A stretch of 64,000 nt of DNA from JANXLS01 sp038227045. GTDB taxonomy: Bacteria > Planctomycetota > SZUA-567 > H5-PLA8. Location of the stretch: assembly GCA_038227045.1 (NCBI GenBank), contig JBBRQD010000015.1:1-64000 (forward strand), read 5' to 3'. A program made the position numbers and the translations under genes. Shown in pieces: positions 1-8,708 of the stretch. Position 1 is the stretch's first letter. Each line of letters starts with the position of its first letter. Under the pieces are notes generated by a model. It worked only from the letters and a program-made list of their open reading frames with translations. It was not told the origin of the DNA and made no database searches.

Positions 1-108
1 AACACGAACGATTTGCGCACACGCCTGCATGGCGAACTGACCCATCTGCGCAATCGGAAAGACCTGCTTGCGTCATTCGTCCAGCATTCCAGTCCGCTCT
101 TGGAATGA
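1..108 (+). CDS. C-terminal end of an unidentified protein (cut by window edge)
   Basis: Frame 1 is open from the first base to a TGA at 106-108 and reads as 35 residues ending HSSPLLE. The peptide is hydrophilic and probably helical (ELTHLRNRKDLL), as expected for the tail of a real protein. The body of the gene lies outside the window, so the family cannot be named. The next gene, on the opposite strand, ends 13 bases away, giving a convergent arrangement. Confidence 0.45.
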   Translation, partial: NTNDLRTRLHGELTHLRNRKDLLASFVQHSSPLLE

Positions 109-121
109 GCGTCTACTTTGA

Positions 122-568
122 CTATGCTGTAGTCAATAACTCCTTTTCTTCCGTGGTCAGTTCACCTTCATCGCAAAGAGTTTCCCCTTTTTCTCCCAGA
201 AATGCATAGCGACGAATGATCTTTCCATTTTTCGCGAGAAGCCAAGCATGATAATCGACGACTCGGTGCGTACCGAAGTACTGAACATTGGTAAATTTCT
301 TGCCGAGAATCCCAATCAAAGGTGTTAAGTTGTCCTTCCCTTTCTTTTCGGGGTATTCAGGTAGTGAATTACTCACTGTAAGAACCCAATCATTAATAAC
401 TGGCGTAACAAACACCTCGCCGCGATATGCGGATTCGATTCCTTGCTTCCAGTTACTATTTCGGACACCCATCAAGCCAAGCGTAGACACAACAGCGTCC
501 GGATCGTCGGTCTGGATTGCGAGCCAAGCGCACTTGTAACCAAAGGGTATTGGATTATCAGCATCCAC
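122..568 (-). CDS. Uncharacterised 148-aa protein, possibly C-terminally shortened
   Basis: I do not recognise a function. The protein opens with IPFGYKCAWLAIQ followed by DDPDAV, and later has VQYFGTHRVVDYHAW and AFLGEKGETL. As I recall, this order of motifs occurs in an uncharacterised bacterial family whose members are usually longer and continue past the GE-rich segment; here the reading ends soon afterwards with EEKELLTTA. The start is a GTG preceded by AAAGGA about ten bases upstream. There is no signal peptide or membrane segment, so it is probably cytoplasmic. No operon partner is visible. Truncation is inferred from memory of the family, not measured. Confidence 0.6.
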   Translation of the reverse strand: MDADNPIPFGYKCAWLAIQTDDPDAVVSTLGLMGVRNSNWKQGIESAYRGEVFVTPVINDWVLTVSNSLPEYPEKKGKDNLTPLIGILGKKFTNVQYFGTHRVVDYHAWLLAKNGKIIRRYAFLGEKGETLCDEGELTTEEKELLTTA

Positions 569-765
569 AATCGCGAAATCCTTTCACGGTTTGCAATGAT
601 CGGAAAAATTGGAGAAATTCGTGTCCTCGTCCACGAAATGTTGATCAAGCTTATCGAATGAACGGAAACGCGCCTGACAATTTTCGCGCAAGTCCTCGTT
701 ATTAAGAATTTCAAATGCGCTCAGTGGTTGACGACGCGCAAGTCGACAAGTAAGGTGCACCGATC

Positions 766-1215
766 ATGTCGATTTTCAAACGCATCCTCAATTGGCTTGC
801 ATTCAACGACGCGATCGAAGATCGCAGCGGCACGCGTTCCGCCAAGCCTCTCACCGATCGCCAATTGCTGGGAAACAAAGGCGAAGATCACGCCGCGGCA
901 TTGCTGAACAAGCGCGGCGACTCGCTGGTGGCCCGCAATTGGTCGTGCAACAGCGGTGAAATCGACCTGGTCACGTGGCACAAAGACACGCTGGTTTTTA
1001 CTGAAGTCCGCACGCGATCCGGCACCTCATTCGGCACGCCAGTCGAAACAGTCGACCGCAAGAAACAAAAGAAAATCCGCCGCTCCGCTCACGCGTTTCT
1101 CGCGCGGCGTTTCCGCGATGGAAAGCTGCCGAGTTGCCGCTTCGACGTGGTCTGGATTATCGCCAAAGACGGCGAGATCGCGGATTCTGGAATCATCGAA
1201 AACGCGTTCATCTAA
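766..1215 (+). CDS. yraN: YraN/UPF0102 family putative endonuclease
   Basis: The 149-residue protein carries the family signature in order: GNKGEDHAA (residues 36-44), GEIDLV (64-69), FTEVRTR (78-84), a basic KKQKKIRRSAHAFL segment, and RFDVVWI. GE, D and E-x-R/K form a Holliday-junction-resolvase-like nuclease fold core, with Asp67 and Glu80 as likely metal ligands. The biochemical role of YraN proteins is poorly defined. The N-terminal 30 residues form a non-conserved, partly amphipathic extension. AAGGTG lies ten bases before the ATG. The family often sits beside rnhB or the 16S methylase gene rsmI; neither is here. The gene converges on the aminotransferase gene, whose end is 4 bases away. 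Confidence 0.88.
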   Translation: MSIFKRILNWLAFNDAIEDRSGTRSAKPLTDRQLLGNKGEDHAAALLNKRGDSLVARNWSCNSGEIDLVTWHKDTLVFTEVRTRSGTSFGTPVETVDRKKQKKIRRSAHAFLARRFRDGKLPSCRFDVVWIIAKDGEIADSGIIENAFI

Positions 1216-1219
1216 TAAA

Positions 1220-2344
1220 CTACGCATGCCACTCCATCACTGCTTCGGCCACTTTCGCGGCGCTGGTTTCGGGCAATTCCGGGAACAGCGGCAGGCTCAA
1301 ACATTCGCGCGCGGCTTGTTCCGAGTGTGGGAATGCCCCCTCCTTCAGCCCCAAATGTGCGTAAGCATTTTGCAAATGCAGCGGCAACGGATAGTGCATG
1401 CCGCTGCCGATGCCGCGCGTTTTCAGGAACTCGGCGAGCGCGTCGCGCTTGGGATGGCGCACTACATACAGATGGTACACGTGCGTGCGGTTCGTGCCGA
1501 GCTGCGGCGTCTTCACCGGTCCGTTTTCGAGTGCTGAATTGTAAAACGCCGCCAGCTTTTGACGAGCCGCGTTCCATCCGTCCAAATGCGGCAGCTTCAC
1601 GCGCAGCGCCGCGCCTTGCAGACCTTCCATGCGATAGTTATAGCCGATGGTCTCGTGGTAGTAGCGTTTCACCGAACCATGCTCGCGCAGCGCGCGCATC
1701 TTCTGAGCCAGTGACGCGTCCTTCGTCACCGCGATGCCGGCTTCGCCGCAGGCGCCAAGATTTTTGCTCGGATAAAAACTGAACGCCGCAATCTCGCCGA
1801 ACGATCCGATGCGCTGCCCTTTATAGGTCGCGCCGTGCGCTTGAGCCGCGTCTTCGACGAGCGGCAGCCCCTTGCGCTTCGCGAGATCGAGCAGCGGTTC
1901 GAGATCCATCGGCTGGCCGTAAAGATGCACGCCCAGAATCGCCTTGGTCTTCGGCGTAATGGCTTTTTCCGCGGCGGCGGCATCGAGCGTAAACGTGCCG
2001 GGAACGATGTCCGCAAAAACCGGCCGCGCGCCGCAGTACGAAATCGCCCACGATGTCGCGACGAAGGTAAACGGCGTCGTGACAACATCGTCGCCCGGCC
2101 CCACGCCCAGCGCCAGCAGCGCCAGATGCAGCGCGGACGTGCCGGAATTCATGCCGACGCCGTGTCCGCTGGCCAGTCCGCAATACGCCGCGAACTCGCG
2201 TTCAAACGCCTCAACTTCCGGCCCGAGGCAAAACGCGTTGTCGTCGAGCGCCTTCGAAAATTTGGCCAGGATCTGCTCTTTCAGCGGCGCCGTTTGAGCC
2301 TTCAGGTCCATCAATGGAATGGTGATCGGAGTGTTGGGATACAT
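1220..2344 (-). CDS. DegT/DnrJ/EryC1/StrS family PLP-dependent aminotransferase
   Basis: This is a sugar aminotransferase-type enzyme that moves an amino group from an amino acid to a nucleotide-linked keto-sugar, normally for cell-surface or secondary-metabolite glycans. The 374 residues match the family length. They show NSGTSALHLAL (PLP phosphate binding, about 67-77), VEDAAQAHGA (about 163-172) and SFYPSKNLGA with the Schiff-base lysine at about 194. The open frame extends to 2665, but that extension is basic and low-quality and would overlap the divergent gene at 2496. The ATG at 2344 begins at the family N-terminus (IPLMDLKAQ). No sugar-nucleotide genes are adjacent, so the substrate is unknown. 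Confidence 0.9.
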   Translation of the reverse strand: MYPNTPITIPLMDLKAQTAPLKEQILAKFSKALDDNAFCLGPEVEAFEREFAAYCGLASGHGVGMNSGTSALHLALLALGVGPGDDVVTTPFTFVATSWAISYCGARPVFADIVPGTFTLDAAAAEKAITPKTKAILGVHLYGQPMDLEPLLDLAKRKGLPLVEDAAQAHGATYKGQRIGSFGEIAAFSFYPSKNLGACGEAGIAVTKDASLAQKMRALREHGSVKRYYHETIGYNYRMEGLQGAALRVKLPHLDGWNAARQKLAAFYNSALENGPVKTPQLGTNRTHVYHLYVVRHPKRDALAEFLKTRGIGSGMHYPLPLHLQNAYAHLGLKEGAFPHSEQAARECLSLPLFPELPETSAAKVAEAVMEWHA

Positions 2345-2495
2345 ACGTGGAAGTGTAGCCGAAAAACGCGTTTTTGCGAGAACTTTGGCGTGCGATTTGA
2401 TCCATTGTTTGGGTAGAAAGAATTGCCGCTTCAATTCGGTCTTTTTTCTCGCTTTTTGGAATGTTTTTCGCAATCGTCGGAATTGGCGAGTGTAA

Positions 2496-3857
2496 ATGAT
2501 ACTACGAATGGGGTCTATGATGCTTTGCGAACGCAGTGACCGTGTATTGAAACATTTTTTTTGGGCACTCCTGAGTCTTCTCGCCGTGGCGATTCCTTTC
2601 AGTGGAAGAGACGCTGTTGCGTCCAGCACGTCATACGACGAAGAACCGATTAAATATTCGACCACGCCGCCGAATGACGCGATTGCGCGTCTGCAAAAGG
2701 AACTGGCCGCCGGCGGCGTTTCACTGAAGCACGACGAGAAGTTTGGCTACTTGCCGGCGCTCCTGGATTATCTCAAGATTTCGCCGAAATCGCAGATGCT
2801 CGTTTTTTCGAAAACCAGTCTGCAAGTCCACCACATCTCGCCTGAAACGCCGCGCGCCCTGTACTTCAACGAAGATGCGTACATCGGATTCTGCCACAAC
2901 GGCGAAGTGCTCGAAATCGCTTCGACTGACCCGTCGCAAGGCGCAATGTTTTGGACGCTGTCTCAGAAAAAAACCGCCAAACCCACGTTCACGCGCCAGA
3001 CCGACAAGTGCCTCCAGTGTCACGATTCCAATTCGATGACCATGGGAAATCCCGGGCACATCATGCGCTCGGTCTATCCCGATGACGAGGGCCGCCCGAT
3101 TTATTCCGCCGGTACGTATCACACGACGCAGGAGAGTCCCTTTAAAGAACGCTGGGGCGGTTGGTACGCGACCGGCACCACAGGCGCGATGCAGCACATG
3201 GGCAACACCATCGTTAAAAACAAAGACGACGCGGAGCACGCTGATTTTTCAAAGGGGCAAAATGTCACCGACCTGTCGGCGCTGATCGACGCGCCGAGTT
3301 ATCTCACGCCGCACAGCGACATCGTCGCGCTGCTGGTCGCCGAACATCAGACGGTCATGCACAATTACATCACGCGCGCGAGCTTCGAAATGCGCACCGC
3401 CTTGCGGCAGGAACGCGAAACAAACAGAGCGCTCGGCGAACCCCTCGACCGTCGTTCGCCATCTACCCTGAGCCGCTTGAAAAGCGTGAGCGAGCCGCTG
3501 GTGAAGTACATGTTCTGTTGCGAAGAAGCGCCGTTCACCGACGCGGTCAAAGGCACGTCGGGGTACGCGGAAGAATTCGCGGCGAAAGCGCTCAAGGACG
3601 CGCGCGGCCGTTCGCTGCGCGATTTCGATTTAAAGAAGCGGCTCTTCAAATACCCATGCAGCTACATGATTTATTCGGATTCGTTCAACGCACTGCCGCC
3701 CATGGTGCTCGATTACGTGAAGCAGCGGATGACAGAGATTTTCAACGGTAGGGAAGGCGGCGCCGACTACAAGCACTTGACCGCCGACGACCGCGACGCC
3801 ATTCGCGAAATTCTCGCGGCGACCTGGCAAGGCGCGCCAAAGGAATGGAAGAATTGA
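2496..3857 (+). CDS. Exported protein with one cytochrome c-type haem motif
   Basis: The 453-residue protein begins with a hydrophobic signal segment (about 19-42, ending near AVASS). It then has a globular region and a single CxxCH haem-binding motif, CLQCH, at about 172-176, followed by GHIMRSVYPDDEGRP, which I associate with exported haem proteins of environmental bacteria. A later His-rich stretch (HSDIVALLVAEHQTVMHNY) could provide a distal ligand or a second metal site. A periplasmic electron-transfer or peroxidase-like role is possible, but the partner is unknown. Alternative starts lie at 2508, 2517 and 2520. It is divergent from the aminotransferase, with 151 bases between starts. 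The CxxCH motif is seen; the function is inferred. Confidence 0.75.
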   Translation: MILRMGSMMLCERSDRVLKHFFWALLSLLAVAIPFSGRDAVASSTSYDEEPIKYSTTPPNDAIARLQKELAAGGVSLKHDEKFGYLPALLDYLKISPKSQMLVFSKTSLQVHHISPETPRALYFNEDAYIGFCHNGEVLEIASTDPSQGAMFWTLSQKKTAKPTFTRQTDKCLQCHDSNSMTMGNPGHIMRSVYPDDEGRPIYSAGTYHTTQESPFKERWGGWYATGTTGAMQHMGNTIVKNKDDAEHADFSKGQNVTDLSALIDAPSYLTPHSDIVALLVAEHQTVMHNYITRASFEMRTALRQERETNRALGEPLDRRSPSTLSRLKSVSEPLVKYMFCCEEAPFTDAVKGTSGYAEEFAAKALKDARGRSLRDFDLKKRLFKYPCSYMIYSDSFNALPPMVLDYVKQRMTEIFNGREGGADYKHLTADDRDAIREILAATWQGAPKEWKN

Positions 3858-3883
3858 GGGACGATTCGTCCCGCCTGCGAGTT

Positions 3884-4378
3884 TCAAGCACTCGCCCGTG
3901 ACTGCCGAAAAATCGCAAACCGGTTGAGAACTCGCCAAATCAACATCCCGCTCAATGCAATCGCAATCCACACTTCCGGCCGGTAAAAATGTCCCCACCA
4001 CCATTCCGGAAAGCGGCGGCGATAGGTTTGCATCAGGAGATAATTGTCGATGGTCAGAGTGTCGTCGTCCACGAACACCGCGTCGTAGAAGTTGCCGTTT
4101 CTTCGCCAGAGAATCCGGCCTTCGTTGCTGCCGGAGTTTTCGACGACTGCAACGCAATCCGGAAACTCGTCGCGATGGTGAATTTCGACGCGCCGCCGTT
4201 TGTCCACTGAAATCTCGCGGAGAGCGAAGCCTCTCAATTGAAGATTTCCGTTTTCATCTTTTGGCCGGGCGTAATTCCGAGTTGAAGCGCGCAACCACGG
4301 CTCGCGTTGAAACCAGACAAGCATCAACGTGCCCGCCCACAGAACGACAAGCATCAACGTTCCCAGCGAAAAGCGCAT
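3884..4378 (-). CDS. Small two-pass membrane protein of unknown function
   Basis: The 164-residue protein has a hydrophobic N-terminal segment (MRFSLGTLMLVVLWAG, about 4-23) and a second one near the C-terminus (WIAIALSGMLIWRVL). A polar domain of about 90 residues between them probably lies outside the membrane. The opening resembles the RFSLRTLL type of small membrane protein that is abundant in planctomycete genomes, which is a weak taxonomic hint. It lies 12 bases downstream of the YncE/phosphatase fusion on the same strand, so the two are probably co-transcribed. No function is assigned. Confidence 0.65.
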   Translation of the reverse strand: MRFSLGTLMLVVLWAGTLMLVWFQREPWLRASTRNYARPKDENGNLQLRGFALREISVDKRRRVEIHHRDEFPDCVAVVENSGSNEGRILWRRNGNFYDAVFVDDDTLTIDNYLLMQTYRRRFPEWWWGHFYRPEVWIAIALSGMLIWRVLNRFAIFRQSRASA

Positions 4379-4390
4379 GTGATCGCTCGC

Positions 4391-6952
4391 TCAATCCTTT
4401 TTCTTCGCTTCATTTTCCGGATGCGCGAACACGAACGCCGCACGCACCGGCGCGGGCATCGGATTCGCCGCGCCTTTCACCGAACGCCAGATGACTTCGT
4501 TCAGCAGCAGATCGTCCACTTCGTCCGCGTCGGCGAAATCCATTTTCTCGGATTCCTCACGGCCCCATGCGCCGACGCCGTTCTTCGCATTGATGTCCAC
4601 ATTCGCACCGAGCTTTTCAAATGGCGTCAAGTCGGGCGTCGCCTGAAACGAATTGAACATCGGCAGCGCGGCGGCGTCGAATTGCGACATCGGCTTCAGG
4701 CCGAGAATCAGCTCCATCGTCCTCAACATGCTGCTGGTCGAATACATGCTCGAATCGACGAACTTGCGTTTGCAATAGGGGCTAGCGACGAACGCGGTCG
4801 TGCGGTGCGCGTCGACGTGATCGGGGCCGTTTTGCGCGTCGTCTTCCACTATAAAAATCGCCATCTGCGGCCAGAATTTCGATTTCGTCAATCCTTCCAA
4901 AACCATGCCCACGCCGACATCGTTCTCGGCCACGTACGCGGTCGGTGTGCGATCCTTGAGTCCCGTGCCTTTCGTGTGATCGCTGGGCAGGCGCACGATC
5001 TGCAAGCGCGGCATCTCGCCTTCCGTTTCGAAACGCTTGACTTCGGAAAGGAATCGGTCCGCGCGCTTGAGGTCGGAATAGTCCATGTCGAAGGTGTGAA
5101 ACTCATTGTCGAAGTGGCCTTCGAGTCCTTTGACTTTGGCTTTGCATTTTCCTGTAATCTTGTCGATGTTCGTCGTGAATTCGCCGTAGCTGCGATACGA
5201 TACGTTCGCTTCGGCCGCGCGATCCCAAATGTATCCGCCCGCGGGCGCGGCCACCGGAAACGTGCCTTCGGCGGGATACGGAAATTTCCCGTTGCGGTTG
5301 TGGCCGTAATCGAGCGGCCAGAATTTTTCGACGAAGTCCGTCGCGTACGCGCCGCACGTCCACTCGTGCCCGTCCGCGCTCACTTCGCCGTCCGCGTAGA
5401 AGTTATCGAGCAGCACGAAATCCTCGACGAGCTTGTGCAGGTTCGGCGTGACGTTGCGCGGAAAAAGACAAATTTTCGGATCGCCGTTGCCCTGCTTCAA
5501 ATCGCCGAACACTTGATCGTACGTCCGATTTTCTTTGATGATGTAGACGCAATATTTGATCGGCGACGGATCACCGATTTTCGCCGGGATCGGATTGTCC
5601 ACCGCGCGCCGGGCGACGCGCTCGGCGACGAGTTTCTCCGGCGTGCAGGCGTACGCGCGCGCGGTGTAATCGGTCATCTGTTCCTTGAACTTCGCGCGCT
5701 CGGCCGGCAGTGGAATCAGGCTGAGCGTGCCCTTCAGAAGCGAGCCGATGTACTCGTTTGTGTTCTTCGGCGGCTTGGGCGGATTGGGAAAGGACGCGAG
5801 CCCCTTGCCGTTGACGACGCAGAGCGTTTTGCCGTCGGGCGTGACGCGCACCGAAACCGGATACCAGCCCACCGGAATGAAGCCCATCGATTCGCTTTTT
5901 CCACGATCTTCCACATCGATCACGGCGACATTGTTTGTGCACGCATTGGCCACAAACAGCGTTTTTTCGTCGGGCGAAAGCGCCAGGCTGATTGGCGTCG
6001 AACCGGGCGGGAGGTCCGGGTGCATCGCCGCCCAGATCGTTTCGATGGCCTTGCCGGTTTCGGTGTCGAGCACGCTGACGGTGTTGCGGTTGGCATTGGC
6101 GACGTACAGAAGTTTTCCGCCCTTCGCCAACAGCATTTCACACGGATGCTCTTCTGTTTTCCAGCGCGCGATTTCTTTGTTCTCTTTCAAATCGATGACC
6201 GCGACGGATGTCTGCGCCCAGAGGCTCACGTAGAGCCGCGCTTGTTTTTCGTCGAGTTTGCAGATGTACGGAAACGGCGCGGTGGGCGATGTGGGATCGC
6301 GCAGCGCCTCGTCGCGCTTGGTGGCCGCGGCGACATCGAGTTCCGCCGCCGGCTTCACGCCGGAGGTGGCCGTCGCGTTGGGATCGGCGCTGAGCGGAAT
6401 GTCGAGCGTGTCTTTCCTGCCGCACAGTTCGAGGCGCGTGATGCGCTGCCCCCAGACGTTGGCGGTGTACAACCGCGCCGAGTCGTTTTGCAGCGCGATG
6501 CCGGCGGGAATGCCGCGTTCCTTTTCGTTGCGCAGCGCGATCTTTTCGAGATTGGAGAGCACGCCGTCTTTGAAATCGAACGCCAGAATCGTCTCGCGAC
6601 TCGCGCCGCTGCAATACAGTTTCAAACCGTCGGAGGAGAACTCCACGCCGCTGAACGTCTCTTCAAGCGGAGTATGCGAGGCGATCGTCGCATGTGCAAT
6701 ATCGACGACGATAATTTCATGCTTGCTGTAACCGGCGTGCTGAATCGCCAGATATCGGCCGCTCGGGTGCAGCGTTGAATTGACCGCGCCATCGCCAAGA
6801 TCGATCTGCGTGCCCGCCGGACGCAAGCGCCATTGATTCGGAAGCAGGATGGAGCCATCGGCTTTCTTGCCGGGAAGGTCGGCGTTTTCCTCAAGGGCGC
6901 AGGCTGAGAAAACGAGTAAGAGAAGAGTCAGATAGAGAGTGAGCTTGTTCAT
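4391..6952 (-). CDS. Exported fusion of YncE-type beta-propeller and alkaline-phosphatase-superfamily phosphoesterase
   Basis: The 853-residue protein has a lipoprotein-like signal (LLLVFSAC, cysteine near 18). A YVTN/YncE-type propeller of about 350 residues follows, with repeats such as LSPDEKTLFVANACTNNVAVID and TPDGKTLCVVNGKG. The C-terminal phosphoesterase domain (about 450-800) has IKENRTYDQVFGD, FYADGEVSADGHEW and VEDDAQNGPDHVDAHR, matching metal-binding segments of the phosphoesterase/phospholipase C branch of the superfamily. This two-domain layout is an established but poorly characterised family. The ATG at 6952 gives the signal peptide; the frame extends eight codons further upstream. 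It is followed closely by the small membrane protein. The substrate is unknown. Confidence 0.88.
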   Translation of the reverse strand: MNKLTLYLTLLLLVFSACALEENADLPGKKADGSILLPNQWRLRPAGTQIDLGDGAVNSTLHPSGRYLAIQHAGYSKHEIIVVDIAHATIASHTPLEETFSGVEFSSDGLKLYCSGASRETILAFDFKDGVLSNLEKIALRNEKERGIPAGIALQNDSARLYTANVWGQRITRLELCGRKDTLDIPLSADPNATATSGVKPAAELDVAAATKRDEALRDPTSPTAPFPYICKLDEKQARLYVSLWAQTSVAVIDLKENKEIARWKTEEHPCEMLLAKGGKLLYVANANRNTVSVLDTETGKAIETIWAAMHPDLPPGSTPISLALSPDEKTLFVANACTNNVAVIDVEDRGKSESMGFIPVGWYPVSVRVTPDGKTLCVVNGKGLASFPNPPKPPKNTNEYIGSLLKGTLSLIPLPAERAKFKEQMTDYTARAYACTPEKLVAERVARRAVDNPIPAKIGDPSPIKYCVYIIKENRTYDQVFGDLKQGNGDPKICLFPRNVTPNLHKLVEDFVLLDNFYADGEVSADGHEWTCGAYATDFVEKFWPLDYGHNRNGKFPYPAEGTFPVAAPAGGYIWDRAAEANVSYRSYGEFTTNIDKITGKCKAKVKGLEGHFDNEFHTFDMDYSDLKRADRFLSEVKRFETEGEMPRLQIVRLPSDHTKGTGLKDRTPTAYVAENDVGVGMVLEGLTKSKFWPQMAIFIVEDDAQNGPDHVDAHRTTAFVASPYCKRKFVDSSMYSTSSMLRTMELILGLKPMSQFDAAALPMFNSFQATPDLTPFEKLGANVDINAKNGVGAWGREESEKMDFADADEVDDLLLNEVIWRSVKGAANPMPAPVRAAFVFAHPENEAKKKD

Positions 6953-7046
6953 GGAGTCCCCAAGTTCGAAAAGCACTTCCCGCTAGCCACTAGCCACTAA
7001 CCACTAACCACTATAGGGCCGGAACGGTCTCCCACTACTTTGGATT

Positions 7047-7493
7047 TCACTCAATATACACCCGCGTGCTGACGGAAACTTTTTCGAACAGAATCTTCAT
7101 AGCGTCATTTTTCAAGCGAATGCAACCGTGGCTAGTGGGCGTTCCGATTTCGTCTTCGTGGTTTGTGCCGTGAAAATAAATATACCGCCCGTGCGTCGAC
7201 TGATTGAATTCCTCGTCGCCGGCCAGCCACAAAATGCGAGTGGTGATCAGGTCATGCTCAGACGGCTGTCGATCCCATATTTTTCCGGCAAATACCCGCG
7301 ATTCAAAGATCGCATCGAGCGGCGCGCCATCGCCAATCTTCTCCGCGATGCGATGCCAGCCGCGAGGCGTTTTGAAACTGCCAGGCTCTTCGCCGAGTCC
7401 GAATTTGGACGTGGAAACCGGCGCGCTCCAGATGGCATCCGCGGTGTCGCGCAGTTCGACGCGCTGTATTTTTGAGGACACGTGAAGAGTCAA
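7047..7493 (-). CDS. L,D-transpeptidase catalytic domain protein (YkuD family)
   Basis: This enzyme family forms 3-3 peptidoglycan cross-links or attaches proteins to peptidoglycan. The 149-residue protein is a bare YkuD domain: YFHGTN (His near 108) and the SHGCIRL motif (about 121-127, nucleophile Cys near 124), with an upstream GEEPGSFKTPRGWHRI substrate-loop segment. No signal peptide is visible. The start is TTG at 7493, with AGGA eight bases upstream; a GTG at 7481 is the alternative. An in-frame stop lies only about 18 codons further back, so there is no room for a normal export signal. It follows the peptide permease gene by 51 bases on the same strand. Confidence 0.87.
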   Translation of the reverse strand: MTLHVSSKIQRVELRDTADAIWSAPVSTSKFGLGEEPGSFKTPRGWHRIAEKIGDGAPLDAIFESRVFAGKIWDRQPSEHDLITTRILWLAGDEEFNQSTHGRYIYFHGTNHEDEIGTPTSHGCIRLKNDAMKILFEKVSVSTRVYIE

Positions 7494-7544
7494 AGCGCGT
7501 TCCTGATTGGGACGGAGTTTGGGTGGCCATCCGCGATACGGGAC

Positions 7545-8705
7545 TCAGTCGTTGTCAAACGTAATGCGCGGGTCGGCGACTTTGTAAAGCAAGTCGGAGA
7601 TCAAAAAACCGAACATGACCATCACCGCCACGATAACCAGATCCGCCATCAGGACGGTGTAATCGCGCGTGATCAACGCTTCGAACGCCAATTTTCCCAT
7701 GCCGGGAATGCCGAAGAGGTATTCGATGATCACGCTACCGCTGAACAACGCCGGCAGTTCGCTGCCCAACAGCGTGATGATCGGGATCAGCGAATTGCGC
7801 AGCGCGTGTTTGTAGACGACGAGAAACTCACTCAAGCCTTTCGCGCGCGCCGTGCGGATGTAATCGGAACGGATTGTGTCGATCATCCCCGAACGCATGT
7901 AGCGCGACATGCCCGCGAAACTGGCGTAGGTAAACACAATCAGCGGCAGAATGAAATACTTGGCGCTCCCGAAGAACCATTCGAGAAACGTCAGTTGATT
8001 CGAATTCGGCGGATGAATTCCCTGGATCGGCAGACGCATATTCGGCGGGAGCGAGACGATGAATTTAATCAGCAGCAAACCAACCCAGAAGTTTGGCATC
8101 GAGTAAAGGCCGAACAGGCCCACCGTCGTCACTTTGTCGCGGACCGAGTTTTGATGCGTCGCCGAAAAAATGCCGATCGGAATCGCGAATAAATAGATCG
8201 CAATGAACGACAACACATTGAACAACAGCGTGACGGGGATCGCCGCTTTAATCAAATCCCAGACTTTTGTCGAATGAAACTCCATCGAATTTCCGAAATC
8301 GCCGTAGAGCACGCCGGTCTTCGGAATGTAATTTTTGATCTCGGAAGGCGCTGGTTTGTACGACGCCAATTCCTCTGGCGTCGGCTCGCGTTCGGCGCTT
8401 TCGGTGCCAAACAAATGCATATTCAACGCTTTGCGTTCGGCCTTGGTCAAATCGGTTTCGGTCGGCTCGTTTTGAAACACGCCGAGCCAATAAAAATAGC
8501 GTTCGTAAATCGGCTTGTTGAGATGAAACGTCCGCTCCATGATTTCGCGCTGCTGCTTCGTAATTTTGCTGGATTGCGCACCTTCTCCGGCAAGTCCGCC
8601 CCCCGGATTGCCCGGCGCAAGGCTCATCACAAGCAACGAAATAAACGAGATGCCGAGAAGCATCGGGATCGTCAGTAGCAACCTTTTTAAGATGTAAGTC
8701 TGCAT
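7545..8705 (-). CDS. ABC transporter permease, DppB/OppB type
   Basis: This is the inner-membrane subunit of a peptide- or nickel-type ABC importer. The N-terminus YILKRLLLTIPMLLGISF is the family's first transmembrane segment. The cytoplasmic coupling loop (EAA motif) is seen as RTARAKGLSEFLVVYKHALRN, and the C-terminus FGFLISDLLYKVADPRI is typical. At 386 residues it is longer than the usual 310-340, because a polar stretch of about 90 residues (roughly 45-135) is inserted after the first membrane segment. It lies three bases downstream of the binding-protein gene. No second permease or ATPase gene follows, which is unusual for this family. Confidence 0.92.
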   Translation of the reverse strand: MQTYILKRLLLTIPMLLGISFISLLVMSLAPGNPGGGLAGEGAQSSKITKQQREIMERTFHLNKPIYERYFYWLGVFQNEPTETDLTKAERKALNMHLFGTESAEREPTPEELASYKPAPSEIKNYIPKTGVLYGDFGNSMEFHSTKVWDLIKAAIPVTLLFNVLSFIAIYLFAIPIGIFSATHQNSVRDKVTTVGLFGLYSMPNFWVGLLLIKFIVSLPPNMRLPIQGIHPPNSNQLTFLEWFFGSAKYFILPLIVFTYASFAGMSRYMRSGMIDTIRSDYIRTARAKGLSEFLVVYKHALRNSLIPIITLLGSELPALFSGSVIIEYLFGIPGMGKLAFEALITRDYTVLMADLVIVAVMVMFGFLISDLLYKVADPRITFDND

Positions 8706-8708
8706 CGG

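Noticed and set aside
4307..6778. 823-codon plus-strand frame across the YncE/phosphatase fusion
   Set aside because: It is the antisense shadow of a well-recognised gene with strong codon bias; its Arg/His-rich translation has no domain.
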